From NCBI RefSeq assembly GCF_900100305.1, contig NZ_FNEY01000003.1:124001-188000 (forward strand): 64,000 nt of DNA, in the 5' to 3' direction. This document shows, piece after piece, positions 37,387-45,656 of this stretch. The notes beneath the pieces are model-generated. The model had not been told where the DNA came from. It did no database searches and saw only the letters and a program-made list of their open reading frames with translations. Made by a program: the position numbers and the translations under genes. This DNA comes from Paracidovorax citrulli. Its GTDB lineage: Bacteria; Pseudomonadota; Gammaproteobacteria; Burkholderiales; Burkholderiaceae_C. Each line of letters starts with the position of its first letter. Within the stretch, counting starts at the first letter, position 1.

Positions 37387-37831
37387 TAGCCTCTTTTTCC
37401 TCTGGCCAGTCCCGGATATAGGCTTTCAGCATCTGGTTCTCGAAGTTCTGGCTGTCCACCACGGCCTTGGCCACGTCGTAGAAGCTGACCACGCCCATGA
37501 GCATCTTCTTGTCCATGACCGGCATGTAGCGCGCGTGGCGGTTGAGCATCATGCGGCGCACCTCGTCCATTTCGGTTTCGAGCGTGCAGGTGAGGGGCGC
37601 GTCGTCCATGGCCGTGCGCACGAGCATGGTGCCCACGGTGCCGCCGTTCTTCACGACGGCCTGGATGACCTCGCGGAAGGTGAGCATGCCGACCAGGTCG
37701 CCGTGGTCCATCACCACCAGCGAGCCGATGTCCTTGTCCGCCATGACCTCCACGGCTTTCGCCAGGGGTTCGTCGGCGGTGACGGTGAAGAGCGTGTTGC
37801 CTTTGACGCGGAGGATGTCGCTGACTTTCAT
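37379..37831 (-). CDS. Two-CBS-domain protein
   Basis: A 150-residue protein made of two CBS motifs (about 8-65 and 72-135) and little else. Signs are VTADEPLAKAVEVMADKDIGSLVVMDHGD (partly: AVEVMADKDIGSLVV), GMLTFREV, and MMLNRHARYMPVMD followed by GVVSFYDVAKAV. Paired CBS domains usually bind adenine nucleotides and act as energy sensors or regulatory subunits of other proteins. Target unknown. Its last residues (EATP) and stop codon lie within a dispersed palindromic repeat. It is divergent from the metY-like gene with a 104-bp shared promoter region. Confidence 0.9.
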   Translation of the reverse strand: MKVSDILRVKGNTLFTVTADEPLAKAVEVMADKDIGSLVVMDHGDLVGMLTFREVIQAVVKNGGTVGTMLVRTAMDDAPLTCTLETEMDEVRRMMLNRHARYMPVMDKKMLMGVVSFYDVAKAVVDSQNFENQMLKAYIRDWPEEKEATP

Positions 37832-37935
37832 GGGAGGTCTCCAGGGGGCGCCGCGCCGCTGCGGCGGGCCGATCGATGTTTCCTGCGCAATATAGCCCAC
37901 AATGTTGCGCTGCGATCACCCATAGGAGATAACGA

Positions 37936-39273
37936 ATGCCCGGCCATTCCGACCCCGGCTTCGATACGCTGGCGCTGCATGCGGGCGCCGTGCCCGATCC
38001 GGCCACCGGCGCAAGCGCCGTGCCCATCCACCTGACGACCTCGTTCGTCTTCGAATCGAGCGACCATGCGGCGTCGCTGTTCAACCTCGAACGGCCCGGC
38101 CATGTGTACAGCCGGGTCAGCAATCCCACCAACGCGGTGCTGGAGCAGCGCGTGGCGGCGCTCGAAGGCGCCGCCGGGGCCATCGCGGCGGCGAGCGGCC
38201 AGGCCGCGCTGCACCTGGCCATCAGCACGCTGATGGGCGCGGGCGGGCACATCGTCGCGAGCACGGCGCTCTACGGTGGCTCGCAGAACCTGCTGCACTA
38301 CACGCTGCGGCGCTTCGGCATCGAGACCACCTTCGTGCAGCCGGACGACCTGGACGGCTGGCGCGCCGCCATCCGGCCGGAGACGCGGCTGCTGTTCGGA
38401 GAGACGGTGGGCAATCCGGGCCTGCAGGTGCTGGACATCCCGGCCGTGGCGGAGATCGCCCACGCGGCGGGCGTTCCGCTGCTGGTGGACTCCACTCTCA
38501 CCACCCCCTGGCTCATGCGCCCGCTGGAGCACGGGGCCGACCTGGTCTGTCACTCCGCCACCAAGTTCCTCTCGGGCCATGGCACGGTGATCGGCGGCGT
38601 ACTGGTCGATGGGGGCAGCTTCGACTGGGAGGCCTCGGGGCGCTTCCCGGAACTCTGCGCGCCGTACGCGGGCTTCCACGGCATGGTGTTCTCGGAGGAG
38701 TCCACCGTGGGTGCCCTCCTGCTGCGCGCGCGGCGCGAGGGGCTGCGCGATTTCGGCGCGTGCCTGAGCCCGCACACGGCCTGGCTGATCCTGCAGGGCA
38801 TCGAAACCCTGCCGCTGCGCATGGAACGGCACATGCGCAACACGGAGCGGGTGGTGGAGTTCCTGGCGAGCCACCCCTTCGTGTCCCGCGTCGGCCACCC
38901 GATGCTGGAGTCGCACCCCAGCCATGCACTCGCGAAGCGCCTGCTGCCGCGCGGCGCAGGCTCGGTGTTCAGCTTCGATCTGCGCGGCGACCGGGCCCAG
39001 GGCCGGGCCTTCATCGAGTCGCTGAAGGTCTTCAGCCACCTCGCCAACGTGGGCGATTGCCGCAGCCTGGTGATCCACCCCGCCAGCACGACGCACTTCC
39101 GGATGGACGATGCGGCGCTGGCGCAGTCCGGCATCGCACAGGGCACGATCCGCCTGTCGATCGGACTGGAGGATGCGGACGACCTGATCGACGACCTGAA
39201 ACGCGCGCTCAAGTCCGCGGAGAAAGCAGGCGCCCGGACTGGCGACCGAGCCGGCGGAAAGGCGGGTGCGTGA
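37936..39273 (+). CDS. O-acetyl/O-succinylhomoserine sulfhydrylase-type PLP enzyme
   Basis: A 445-residue member of the Cys/Met metabolism PLP family. The PLP lysine is Lys210 in HSATKFLSGHG. TLALHAGAVPDPATGA, YSRVSNPTN and FSHLANVGDCRSLVIHPASTTH are all hallmarks. The last motif and the length (over 420 residues) favour O-acetylhomoserine sulfhydrylase (MetY), which makes homocysteine directly from sulfide, over cystathionine synthases of about 390 residues. The start has AGGAG eight bases upstream. The C-terminal tail is Ala/Gly/Lys-rich and not conserved. No SAM riboswitch is visible in the leader. It overlaps the next gene by one base. Confidence 0.88.
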   Translation: MPGHSDPGFDTLALHAGAVPDPATGASAVPIHLTTSFVFESSDHAASLFNLERPGHVYSRVSNPTNAVLEQRVAALEGAAGAIAAASGQAALHLAISTLMGAGGHIVASTALYGGSQNLLHYTLRRFGIETTFVQPDDLDGWRAAIRPETRLLFGETVGNPGLQVLDIPAVAEIAHAAGVPLLVDSTLTTPWLMRPLEHGADLVCHSATKFLSGHGTVIGGVLVDGGSFDWEASGRFPELCAPYAGFHGMVFSEESTVGALLLRARREGLRDFGACLSPHTAWLILQGIETLPLRMERHMRNTERVVEFLASHPFVSRVGHPMLESHPSHALAKRLLPRGAGSVFSFDLRGDRAQGRAFIESLKVFSHLANVGDCRSLVIHPASTTHFRMDDAALAQSGIAQGTIRLSIGLEDADDLIDDLKRALKSAEKAGARTGDRAGGKAGA

Positions 39274-40082
39274 TGCAGGTGACCGTCAACGGCCACGCGG
39301 CCTATTGCTATACGGGCAGCAAGCCCTTCGACCCGGCACTGCCCACGGTGGTGATGGTGCATGGCGTGCTCAACGACCACAGCGTGTGGGGCTTCCAGAG
39401 CCGGCATCTCGCGCACCACGGCTGGAATGTGCTGGCGGTGGACCTTCCGGGCCACGGCCGCAGCGGTGGGGAGGCGCCGCAGAGCGTGGAAGAGGCAGCG
39501 GATTTCATCGTGGGCCTGCTGCGCGCGCTGGGCGTGGAGCGGGCGGCGCTCGTGGGCCACAGCTGGGGGTCGCTGATCGCGCTGGAGGCGGCCGCGCGGC
39601 TCGGCACCGCCGCGACGCACCTGGCGCTGGTGGGCACGGCCTACCCGATGAAGGTGTCGCCCGCGCTCATCGAAACCTCGCTGAACGAACCCGAGAAGGC
39701 GCTGCGGATGGTGAACGTGTTCTCCCGCGGCAGCCTCGCGTCGCCCTCGGGCGCGGGCTTCTGGACCTTCGGCGCGGGCATGGCGCTCGGCCGCCGCGTG
39801 CTGCGCAGCAATCCGCACGTGAACGTGTTCCACCGCGGATTCGTGGCCTGCGACCGCTATGCGGGGGCAGAAGCTGCCATCGCCGCCCTCGCCTGCCCGG
39901 TGCTGTTCGCACTGGGCGCGCAGGACCAGATGACGCAGCCCCGCGCGGCCCAGGGCCTGATCGCGGCGGCGCGCGCGGCGGGGCGGGAGGTGCGGGTGGA
40001 GATGCTGCCCGTGGGCCATTTCCAGATGACGGAGGCACCGGAGGAGACGCTGCGCGCGCTGCGCACCTTCCTGGGCGCCTGA
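39273..40082 (+). CDS. Alpha/beta-fold hydrolase
   Basis: A 269-residue hydrolase with the full fold signature: VMVHGVLNDHSVWG (oxyanion region), VDLPGHGRSGG, the nucleophile Ser97 in LVGHSWGSL, and His249 in PVGHFQMTEAP; the acidic partner is probably the Asp in LGAQDQMTQPRAA. No signal peptide, so cytoplasmic. Substrate unknown. The start overlaps the stop of the sulfhydrylase gene (TGATG), so the two are translationally coupled. That suggests, without proof, a shared pathway such as ester or thioester clean-up in sulfur amino-acid metabolism. Confidence 0.9.
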   Translation: MQVTVNGHAAYCYTGSKPFDPALPTVVMVHGVLNDHSVWGFQSRHLAHHGWNVLAVDLPGHGRSGGEAPQSVEEAADFIVGLLRALGVERAALVGHSWGSLIALEAAARLGTAATHLALVGTAYPMKVSPALIETSLNEPEKALRMVNVFSRGSLASPSGAGFWTFGAGMALGRRVLRSNPHVNVFHRGFVACDRYAGAEAAIAALACPVLFALGAQDQMTQPRAAQGLIAAARAAGREVRVEMLPVGHFQMTEAPEETLRALRTFLGA

Positions 40083-40177
40083 GGGTGCGGGGCCCGTCGC
40101 CCTATCCTCCCGCCGGCCCTCGCGAAGGGGTCTTTCCAGGGGAAAAGGAGCCGTTGCATGGAGCGCACGCCTGCGCG

Positions 40178-40957
40178 CTACGGGCGGCAGCCGGAGCCTG
40201 CGGTCTGCGCACCGTCCTGCTGGCGAGGCGCCGCCAGCTGCGGTGCGAGCAGCCGGCACAGGCCGGTGAGATCTTCGACCACGGCGGGCGCCGGCCCCTC
40301 GTGCGGCCAGGCGATGCCGGCCCGGTTGATCCAGACGGCCTGCATGCCGGCCTGCAGGGCACCGTGGGCGTCGAGCGTGGCGTCGTCGCCCACGTGGAGC
40401 ACGGCCTCCGGCGGCACGCCGAGGCGCTGCGCGGCCTCGCGGAAGATGCGTGGATCGGGCTTGGCGACGCCAAAGGTGCGGGCCGTCACGCTTCCCTGGA
40501 AATACCCGCCCAGTCCGATGCGCTGCAGGTCCGCATTGCCGTTGGTGAGCGCCATGAGCGGATAGCGCGGCGCGAGGAATTCGAGGGCGGCGATGGCGTC
40601 GTCGTACAGATCGACCCGCTGGCGCTCCGCGAAGAACAGTTCATAGGCCGCGTCGGTGAGGGATTCGTCCTCTCCGGCCCGCCGCAGCGCCGCACGGATG
40701 CTTTCCCGCCGCAGGGCGCTCAGGTCGTGGGAGAGATGGGCATGCGCCTGCACGACCTCGGCGCGGATCACGGCGGCCGTTTCTGCATCGGCCAGCAGCG
40801 CGGCCGTGGCCGGCGCGCGCGTTCCCAGCCAGTCCCGCAGCACCTGCTCGGCCCTCCGGATGGCCGGCCAGACCGGCCAGAGGGTATCGTCGAGATCGAG
40901 GGTCATCGCGCGGATGCGGGCGGTATCGAGCATGGTGGCCGAGAATAGCGCAACCAT
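40178..40957 (-). CDS. HAD-superfamily hydrolase
   Basis: A 259-residue haloacid-dehalogenase-type phosphatase. Motif I is LDLDDTLWP with nucleophile Asp21 and Asp23; motif II is MALTNGNADL; motif III/IV are VAKPDPRIF and VLHVGDDATLDAHGA. The cap is the small helical C1 type. Substrates of such enzymes are small phosphorylated metabolites. I place the start at 40957, where AAGGGA precedes the ATG; longer (40993) and shorter (40933) starts in the same frame are possible. It is divergent from hemH, with only 26 bp between the start codons. Confidence 0.9.
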   Translation of the reverse strand: MVALFSATMLDTARIRAMTLDLDDTLWPVWPAIRRAEQVLRDWLGTRAPATAALLADAETAAVIRAEVVQAHAHLSHDLSALRRESIRAALRRAGEDESLTDAAYELFFAERQRVDLYDDAIAALEFLAPRYPLMALTNGNADLQRIGLGGYFQGSVTARTFGVAKPDPRIFREAAQRLGVPPEAVLHVGDDATLDAHGALQAGMQAVWINRAGIAWPHEGPAPAVVEDLTGLCRLLAPQLAAPRQQDGAQTAGSGCRP

Positions 40958-40983
40958 TGCATTTCCCTTTCCTTCCGCTGTCC

Positions 40984-42048
40984 ATGAACGCATCCGCCGC
41001 AGACCGCTCCCCGACCGCCCCGATGCCCCGCACCGCCGTGCTGCTGTGCAACCTGGGCACGCCCGATGCGCCCACCGCGCCCGCGCTGCGCCGCTATCTC
41101 GCGCAGTTCCTGTCCGACCCGCGCATCGTGGAGATTCCCCGTGCCGCGTGGCTGCCCATCCTGCACGGCATCATCCTGCGCATCCGGCCGGCGAAGTCCG
41201 CGGCCAAGTACGCCAGCATCTGGATGCCCGAGGGTTCGCCCCTGGCCGTGTGGACGGAGCGCCAGGCCACGCTGCTGCGCGGATGGCTGGGCGAGGCGGG
41301 GCTGCGGGTGCAGGTGCGGCATGCGATGCGCTACGGGCAGCCGTCCATCGCCGGCCAGTTGAAGGCCCTGCAGGCCGAAGGCGTGGACCGCGTGCTGGTG
41401 CTGCCGCTCTATCCGCAGTACTCGGGCACGACCACCGCGAGCGTGTCGGACGACGTGTGCGCCTATGCGCTGCGCACGCGCCGCCTGCCGGAGCTGCGTT
41501 TCGTGAACAGCTACCACGACCACCCCGCCTACATCGACGCGCTGGCACGCAGCGTGCGCGCCCACTGGCAGCGCGAGGGCGGGCCGGCAGAACAGCTGGT
41601 GATGAGCTTCCACGGCATTCCGGAGCGCGCCGTGCGCCTGGGCGACCCCTACCAGCAGGAGTGCCTGGCGACCGCCGCGCTGCTGGCGCAGGCGCTGGGC
41701 CTGGCGGCGGACCGCTACCGGGTGACCTTCCAGTCCCGCTTCGGCAAGGCCAAGTGGCTGGAGCCCTATACCGAACCGACGCTCATCGAGATGGCCCGTG
41801 GCGGCACGCGCAGCGTGGACGTGATGTGCCCGGGGTTCACCAGCGACTGCCTGGAAACGCTGGAGGAAATCAACCAGGAGGCGCGCGAGGCCTTCCTGCA
41901 CGCGGGCGGCAAGGAATTCCGCTACATCCCCTGCCTGAACGCGGACAACGCCTGGATCACCGCGCTGAGCCGGATCGCGCAGGAGCACCTGTCGGGCTGG
42001 GATACGGGGGCACCGGGCGGAGCGGCAGCGCCCGGCCTGGCCCGCTGA
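40984..42048 (+). CDS. hemH: Ferrochelatase
   Basis: A 354-residue enzyme inserting Fe(II) into protoporphyrin IX, the last step of heme synthesis. AVLLCNLGTPDAPT near the N terminus, the metal-binding His210 in SFHGIPER, and Glu291 in SDCLETLEEINQEA are conserved, as is YPQYSGTTTASV. The start at 40984 lacks a clear ribosome site; an ATG at 41023 (MPRTAVLLCNLG) is an alternative. The histidine kinase gene follows after 26 bp on the same strand, so some co-transcription is possible. Confidence 0.95.
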   Translation: MNASAADRSPTAPMPRTAVLLCNLGTPDAPTAPALRRYLAQFLSDPRIVEIPRAAWLPILHGIILRIRPAKSAAKYASIWMPEGSPLAVWTERQATLLRGWLGEAGLRVQVRHAMRYGQPSIAGQLKALQAEGVDRVLVLPLYPQYSGTTTASVSDDVCAYALRTRRLPELRFVNSYHDHPAYIDALARSVRAHWQREGGPAEQLVMSFHGIPERAVRLGDPYQQECLATAALLAQALGLAADRYRVTFQSRFGKAKWLEPYTEPTLIEMARGGTRSVDVMCPGFTSDCLETLEEINQEAREAFLHAGGKEFRYIPCLNADNAWITALSRIAQEHLSGWDTGAPGGAAAPGLAR

Positions 42049-42074
42049 GCGAGCCGCACCGCGAGGCCCGCGCC

Positions 42075-43751
42075 ATGTTCCGATTGCGCCTGTCCCTGGC
42101 TTTCGCCACCCTGGTCGCGCTGGTGTGCGCGCAGGCGGCCTTCGTCTATTGGGGCGCGAACCGCGTCTATAATTTCGCCCAGCACAGCCGCCTGGCGAGC
42201 GACATCCTCACCGAGCTGAACGAACTGGCGGCCAACAAGCAGCGGCTGCGGGTCTGGGCTTCGCAGCGGCTCATGAACGTGGATGCCTCGGTGGAGGTGC
42301 GCGACACCCTGCTGTCCAGCATGCGCAGGAACGCCGCGCAGCTGCGGCAGTTGACGGAGCGCGACGGCGCCCTGTGGGCCGAGATGGCCGAGAACGAGGG
42401 GATCGCGATACCGCCCGAGGTGCGCGAGCTCGGCGCCGCAGCGCGGCTTTTCGACGACAACATCGCGGCCGTGCAGGCCCGGCTGGTGCGCCTGCAGCCG
42501 CTGCAGCCGGGGTCGGAGTTCTCGTCCGTCTGGCAGGAGCTGAACCAGGTGTTCGACATGGCCGACGGCCGCGACCTGCGCGAGCTGCTGAGCGGCGCCA
42601 TCGCGCGCCAGCGCCGCGCCGTGCCGATCGCCCGCGCCGATACGGAGCGCGGCCTGCGGGAGCTGCGCACGCAGGCCGTGGGCATGGCCCTCCTGACGCT
42701 GGCCACCGCCATCGTGCTGGCGCAGCAGCTGACGCGCCGCCTGCAGCGCCCCCTGGACCGCCTGCTGGCGGGCACGCGCGCGCTGCAGGCCGGTGCGCTG
42801 GACCACCGCGTGGAAACCGGTTCGCGGGACGAATTCGACCGGGTCGCCGAGCATTTCAACGCCATGGCCGCCGAACTCCAGGAACACCGCCGCGCGGCGG
42901 ATGCGGCCCGCCGCCGCCTGGAGGATGCCGTCGAGGCACGCACGGCCGAACTGCGCACCGCCCACGAGGCGCTGCAGCGCAACGACGAGCGGCGCCGGCA
43001 ACTCTTCGCCGACCTGAGCCATGAGTTGCGCACCCCCGCCACGGCCATCCGCGGCGAGGCGGAGATCGCGCTGCGCGGCGGCGTGCGACCGGCGGAGGAA
43101 TACCGGCAGACCCTGGAGCGCATCGTCGGCGCCGTGGAGCAGCTCACCGGGACCGTGGACGACCTGATGCTCGTGGCACGCACGGAAGCCGATCCGCTCG
43201 CCATGCGGCCCGGCCCGGTCGCGCTGCACGGATTGCTGCGCGATGCGGCCGAACAGGCCGAGGCGCTGTGCGCCCTGTACGGGGTGCATCTGCGGCTGCA
43301 GGAGCCGGCCGCATGGCCCGGCGGGCAGGCGGGCCCCACGCTGCACGCGGATGCCGACCGCCTGCGCCAGGCCCTGATGATCGTTCTGGACAACGCCGCG
43401 CGCTATTCCCATGCCGGCGGCACCGTCCACCTCGGATGGCACGCGGAGAACGCAGGCGGCGTCGCCATCGAGGTGCGCGACGAAGGCATCGGCATCGACG
43501 CGGAGGAATTGCCGCAGGTGTTCGACCGGTTCATGCGCGGCAGCCGGGCCCGGGCGCACCGCGCCGACGGCACGGGCATCGGCCTGTCCATCGCCCGCGC
43601 CATCGTGGAAGCACACGGCGGATCCATGTCCATCGGGCCCGTGCAGCCCCGCGGCACCCTCGTCGGCATCCACCTGCCGGCCGCATGCGTGGCCGGCGTG
43701 CACGCGTCCCCGGCGCCTGCGAGCGCCGCACGGGCGGAGGACGGCCGATGA
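42075..43751 (+). CDS. Membrane sensor histidine kinase
   Basis: A 558-residue two-pass sensor: first membrane segment about residues 3-28 (SLAFATLVALVCAQAAFVYW), a 175-residue helical periplasmic domain, second segment about 200-218, then HAMP (RRLQRPLDRLLAGTRALQAG), a coiled coil, HisKA with His316 in DLSHELRTPATAIRGE, and HATPase with N-box VLDNAARYSHAG and G-box GTGIGLSIARAIVEAHGG. The helical periplasmic domain resembles four-helix-bundle sensors, but the ligand is unknown. It is translationally coupled (ATGA) to the response regulator gene. Confidence 0.93.
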   Translation: MFRLRLSLAFATLVALVCAQAAFVYWGANRVYNFAQHSRLASDILTELNELAANKQRLRVWASQRLMNVDASVEVRDTLLSSMRRNAAQLRQLTERDGALWAEMAENEGIAIPPEVRELGAAARLFDDNIAAVQARLVRLQPLQPGSEFSSVWQELNQVFDMADGRDLRELLSGAIARQRRAVPIARADTERGLRELRTQAVGMALLTLATAIVLAQQLTRRLQRPLDRLLAGTRALQAGALDHRVETGSRDEFDRVAEHFNAMAAELQEHRRAADAARRRLEDAVEARTAELRTAHEALQRNDERRRQLFADLSHELRTPATAIRGEAEIALRGGVRPAEEYRQTLERIVGAVEQLTGTVDDLMLVARTEADPLAMRPGPVALHGLLRDAAEQAEALCALYGVHLRLQEPAAWPGGQAGPTLHADADRLRQALMIVLDNAARYSHAGGTVHLGWHAENAGGVAIEVRDEGIGIDAEELPQVFDRFMRGSRARAHRADGTGIGLSIARAIVEAHGGSMSIGPVQPRGTLVGIHLPAACVAGVHASPAPASAARAEDGR

Positions 43752-44440
43752 GCACCGCGCAGATCCTGGTCGTGGAGGACGATCCCCGCGTTGCCGATTT
43801 CCTGCAGCGTGGCCTGCGCGCGGAAGGCTACGGCGTGCAGATGGCGCGCACCGGTCCCGAAGGGCTCGCGCTCGCCCGCGCCGGGGAGGCGGCGCTGGTG
43901 ATCCTCGACGTGATGCTGCCCGGCATGACCGGGCTGGACCTGTGCCAGTCGCTGCGGGCCGAAGGCGGCCAGGTGCCGGTGCTGATGCTCACGGCCCTGA
44001 GCAGCATCGAGGACAAGGTCGCCGGATTGAAGCTCGGCGCGGACGACTACCTCACCAAGCCGTTCGCCTTCGAGGAACTGCTGGCGCGCATCGAGGCGCT
44101 GCTGCGGCGCGGGCGCGAGCAGCGCCCCCGGGCGACCACGCTGCAGGTGGCGGACCTGGTACTCGACCTGGAACGCATGCAGGCCAGCCGCGCGGGGCGC
44201 CCGATCGCGCTCACCGCCAAGGAGCTGGCCTTCCTGGAGCTGCTCATGAGCGCCCCGGGCCGGCTCTGCAGCCGCGAGCGCATCCTCTCCAACGTGTGGG
44301 GCATGCACGAGGACCCACTGACCAATGTGGTGGATGTCTATGTGCGCCGCCTGCGCAGCAAGATCGATGAAGGGCACCCGCTCGCGCTGCTCAAGACCGT
44401 GCGCGGGTTGGGCTACCGCCTGGACGACGGCGAGACGTAG
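43748..44440 (+). CDS. OmpR/PhoB-family response regulator
   Basis: A 230-residue DNA-binding regulator. The receiver domain carries VVEDD, phospho-acceptor Asp54 in VILDVMLPGMTG, Thr in LMLTALS and Lys in LTKPFAFEEL. The winged-helix domain starts near residue 135 and includes LTAKELAFLELLM, RERILSNVWG and VDVYVRRLRSKID with VRGLGYRL. The partner is the kinase encoded immediately upstream. The phased TTCAT repeats just downstream are its most likely binding site, which makes the adjacent SnoaL-like gene a probable target. Confidence 0.95.
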   Translation: MSTAQILVVEDDPRVADFLQRGLRAEGYGVQMARTGPEGLALARAGEAALVILDVMLPGMTGLDLCQSLRAEGGQVPVLMLTALSSIEDKVAGLKLGADDYLTKPFAFEELLARIEALLRRGREQRPRATTLQVADLVLDLERMQASRAGRPIALTAKELAFLELLMSAPGRLCSRERILSNVWGMHEDPLTNVVDVYVRRLRSKIDEGHPLALLKTVRGLGYRLDDGET

Positions 44441-44489
44441 GCGCGCGAGGCACGCCTCATCTGCCGGAGCCGGCGTGCTCGGCCGGCAC

Positions 44490-44567
44490 GTTCATGCAGC
44501 GTTCATGTGCGCGTCAGCCGGGCTTCATCGCGCGGCAACGGTCGCGTTCATGGACGCGCCGAACAAT
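44490..44567 (+). promoter_or_regulatory. Phased TTCAT direct repeats and -10-like element
   Basis: TTCAT occurs at 44491, 44502, 44524 and 44547, that is, at spacings of 11, 22 and 23 bp, always on the same face of the helix. The first two form GTTCATG-N4-GTTCATG, equivalently TTCAT-N6-TTCAT. AACAAT at 44562-44567 lies about ten bases after the last repeat and could be a -10 element, with the repeats replacing the -35, as in PhoB-activated promoters. The gene they would control starts at 44639. Confidence 0.55.
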
Positions 44568-44638
44568 GAAGTCCTGCCCGCCTGACGGGCGGTGCCGCAC
44601 GCAAGCGGCGACCTGTTCGACTTCCCGAGGACAACTCC

Positions 44639-45118
44639 ATGACCCTGATCCGCGCAACTTCCATCGCAGCCGCCGTGCTCGCGCTCTCGACCCCCGTGTT
44701 CGCCCAGGCGCAGGCCCCGGCGCCCGGCTGCCAGCCCGTCACCGAGCAGCAGGTGGCGGCGCTCTTCGACCGCTGGAACGCATCGCTGCGCACGCTCGAT
44801 GCCGACAAGGTGGTCGCCAACTATGCGCCCGACGGGGTGCTGCTGGCGACGGTGTCCAACCAGCCGCGCACGACCACCGCGCAGATCCACGATTATTTCG
44901 TGAAATTCCTGAAAGGCCACCCGCAGGGCCGGATCGACAGCCGGACGGTGCGCATCGGCTGCAACGTGGCGCAGGACGTCGGCACCTACACGTTCACCTT
45001 CCAGGACGGCAAGGAGGTGCACGCGCGCTACACCTATGTGTACGAGTTCGTCGGCGGCGACTGGAAGATCGCCCACCACCACTCCTCGGCCATGCCCGAG
45101 GCCGTCGCCGCCAGGTAA
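44639..45118 (+). CDS. Secreted SnoaL-like (SgcJ/EcaC, CaMKII-association-type) protein
   Basis: A 159-residue protein with a signal peptide (about 1-24, ending STPVFAQA) and a single NTF2-like domain of the SgcJ/EcaC or CaMKII-association type. Evidence: WNASLRTLDADKVVANYAPDGVLLAT (partly quoted: LDADKVVANYAPDG), IHDYFVKFLKGHPQG, and GDWKIAHHHSSAMPE, which ends with the conserved WKI-HHHSS. The periplasmic role and ligand are unknown. GAGGA precedes the ATG by eight bases. It sits right after a two-component system and behind repeats that look like that system's binding site, so it is probably part of the response. Confidence 0.85.
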   Translation: MTLIRATSIAAAVLALSTPVFAQAQAPAPGCQPVTEQQVAALFDRWNASLRTLDADKVVANYAPDGVLLATVSNQPRTTTAQIHDYFVKFLKGHPQGRIDSRTVRIGCNVAQDVGTYTFTFQDGKEVHARYTYVYEFVGGDWKIAHHHSSAMPEAVAAR

Positions 45119-45158
45119 CGGGCGCGGCCTGTTCCGATTCCCCGCCGCACGGCGGATT

Positions 45159-45563
45159 TCAGACCAGGGACGTGCGCGCCAGGCGTCGGGCGTTCGCCAC
45201 CGCGACACGGTGGACCGGAACGAGCCCCTTGCCGAGCACGCCGGCCGCCGCGTCCTGCCACTGGCGCACCAGTTGCGGGCCGGTGGCCATGGTCCAGGGC
45301 GTCCACCACAGCCGCACCATGCTGGCCGCCATGGCCTGCTGGGCCAGCAGGGCCTGCATGCCCATGGCGGCCCAGGACTGCATGAAGGCCCACTGCTTCT
45401 CGGCGACCATTCGGCCGAATTCGCGCCGGTCGCGCTGCGAGGGGGTGGCGCCGGCGAGGGCCATGCGCGCCACGCGGTGCGCGACGACGGGCGGCACGGC
45501 CATGGCGAGTTCGGCCCCCTGGCGTGCCAGGGAACGGGTGCGGCGGGACGAAGTACCGGACAT
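45159..45563 (-). CDS. Polyhydroxyalkanoate granule-associated phasin
   Basis: A 134-residue helical protein. AELAMAVPPVVAHRVARMALAG and RDRREFGRMVAEKQWAF (both in the first 75 residues) match the short phasin family described as PHA granule-associated in Burkholderiales. It should coat polyhydroxybutyrate granules. The start at 45563 has GAGGA six bases upstream; the ATG two codons earlier touches that site and is less likely. The gene upstream on the same strand encodes a 3-hydroxybutyrate oligomer hydrolase, 93 bp away, which supports the PHB role. Confidence 0.8.
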   Translation of the reverse strand: MSGTSSRRTRSLARQGAELAMAVPPVVAHRVARMALAGATPSQRDRREFGRMVAEKQWAFMQSWAAMGMQALLAQQAMAASMVRLWWTPWTMATGPQLVRQWQDAAAGVLGKGLVPVHRVAVANARRLARTSLV

Positions 45564-45656
45564 GGGCATTCCTCGAAGTGGCGGCCCCCCCACTCTACCG
45601 GTCGTCCGCGGCGCAGGCTCCGAGCAACCGCGCGCGCCGCGGGGGTTTGCGGCAGG

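Noticed and set aside
37832-37935. SAM-type riboswitch before the metY-like gene
   Set aside because: The 104-bp gap is too short and lacks the conserved stems; it only shows AT-rich promoter-like sequence.
36089-38035. Long plus-strand frame opposite aroC and the CBS gene
   Set aside because: Out-of-frame His/Arg/Ala-rich reading of well-identified genes on the other strand.
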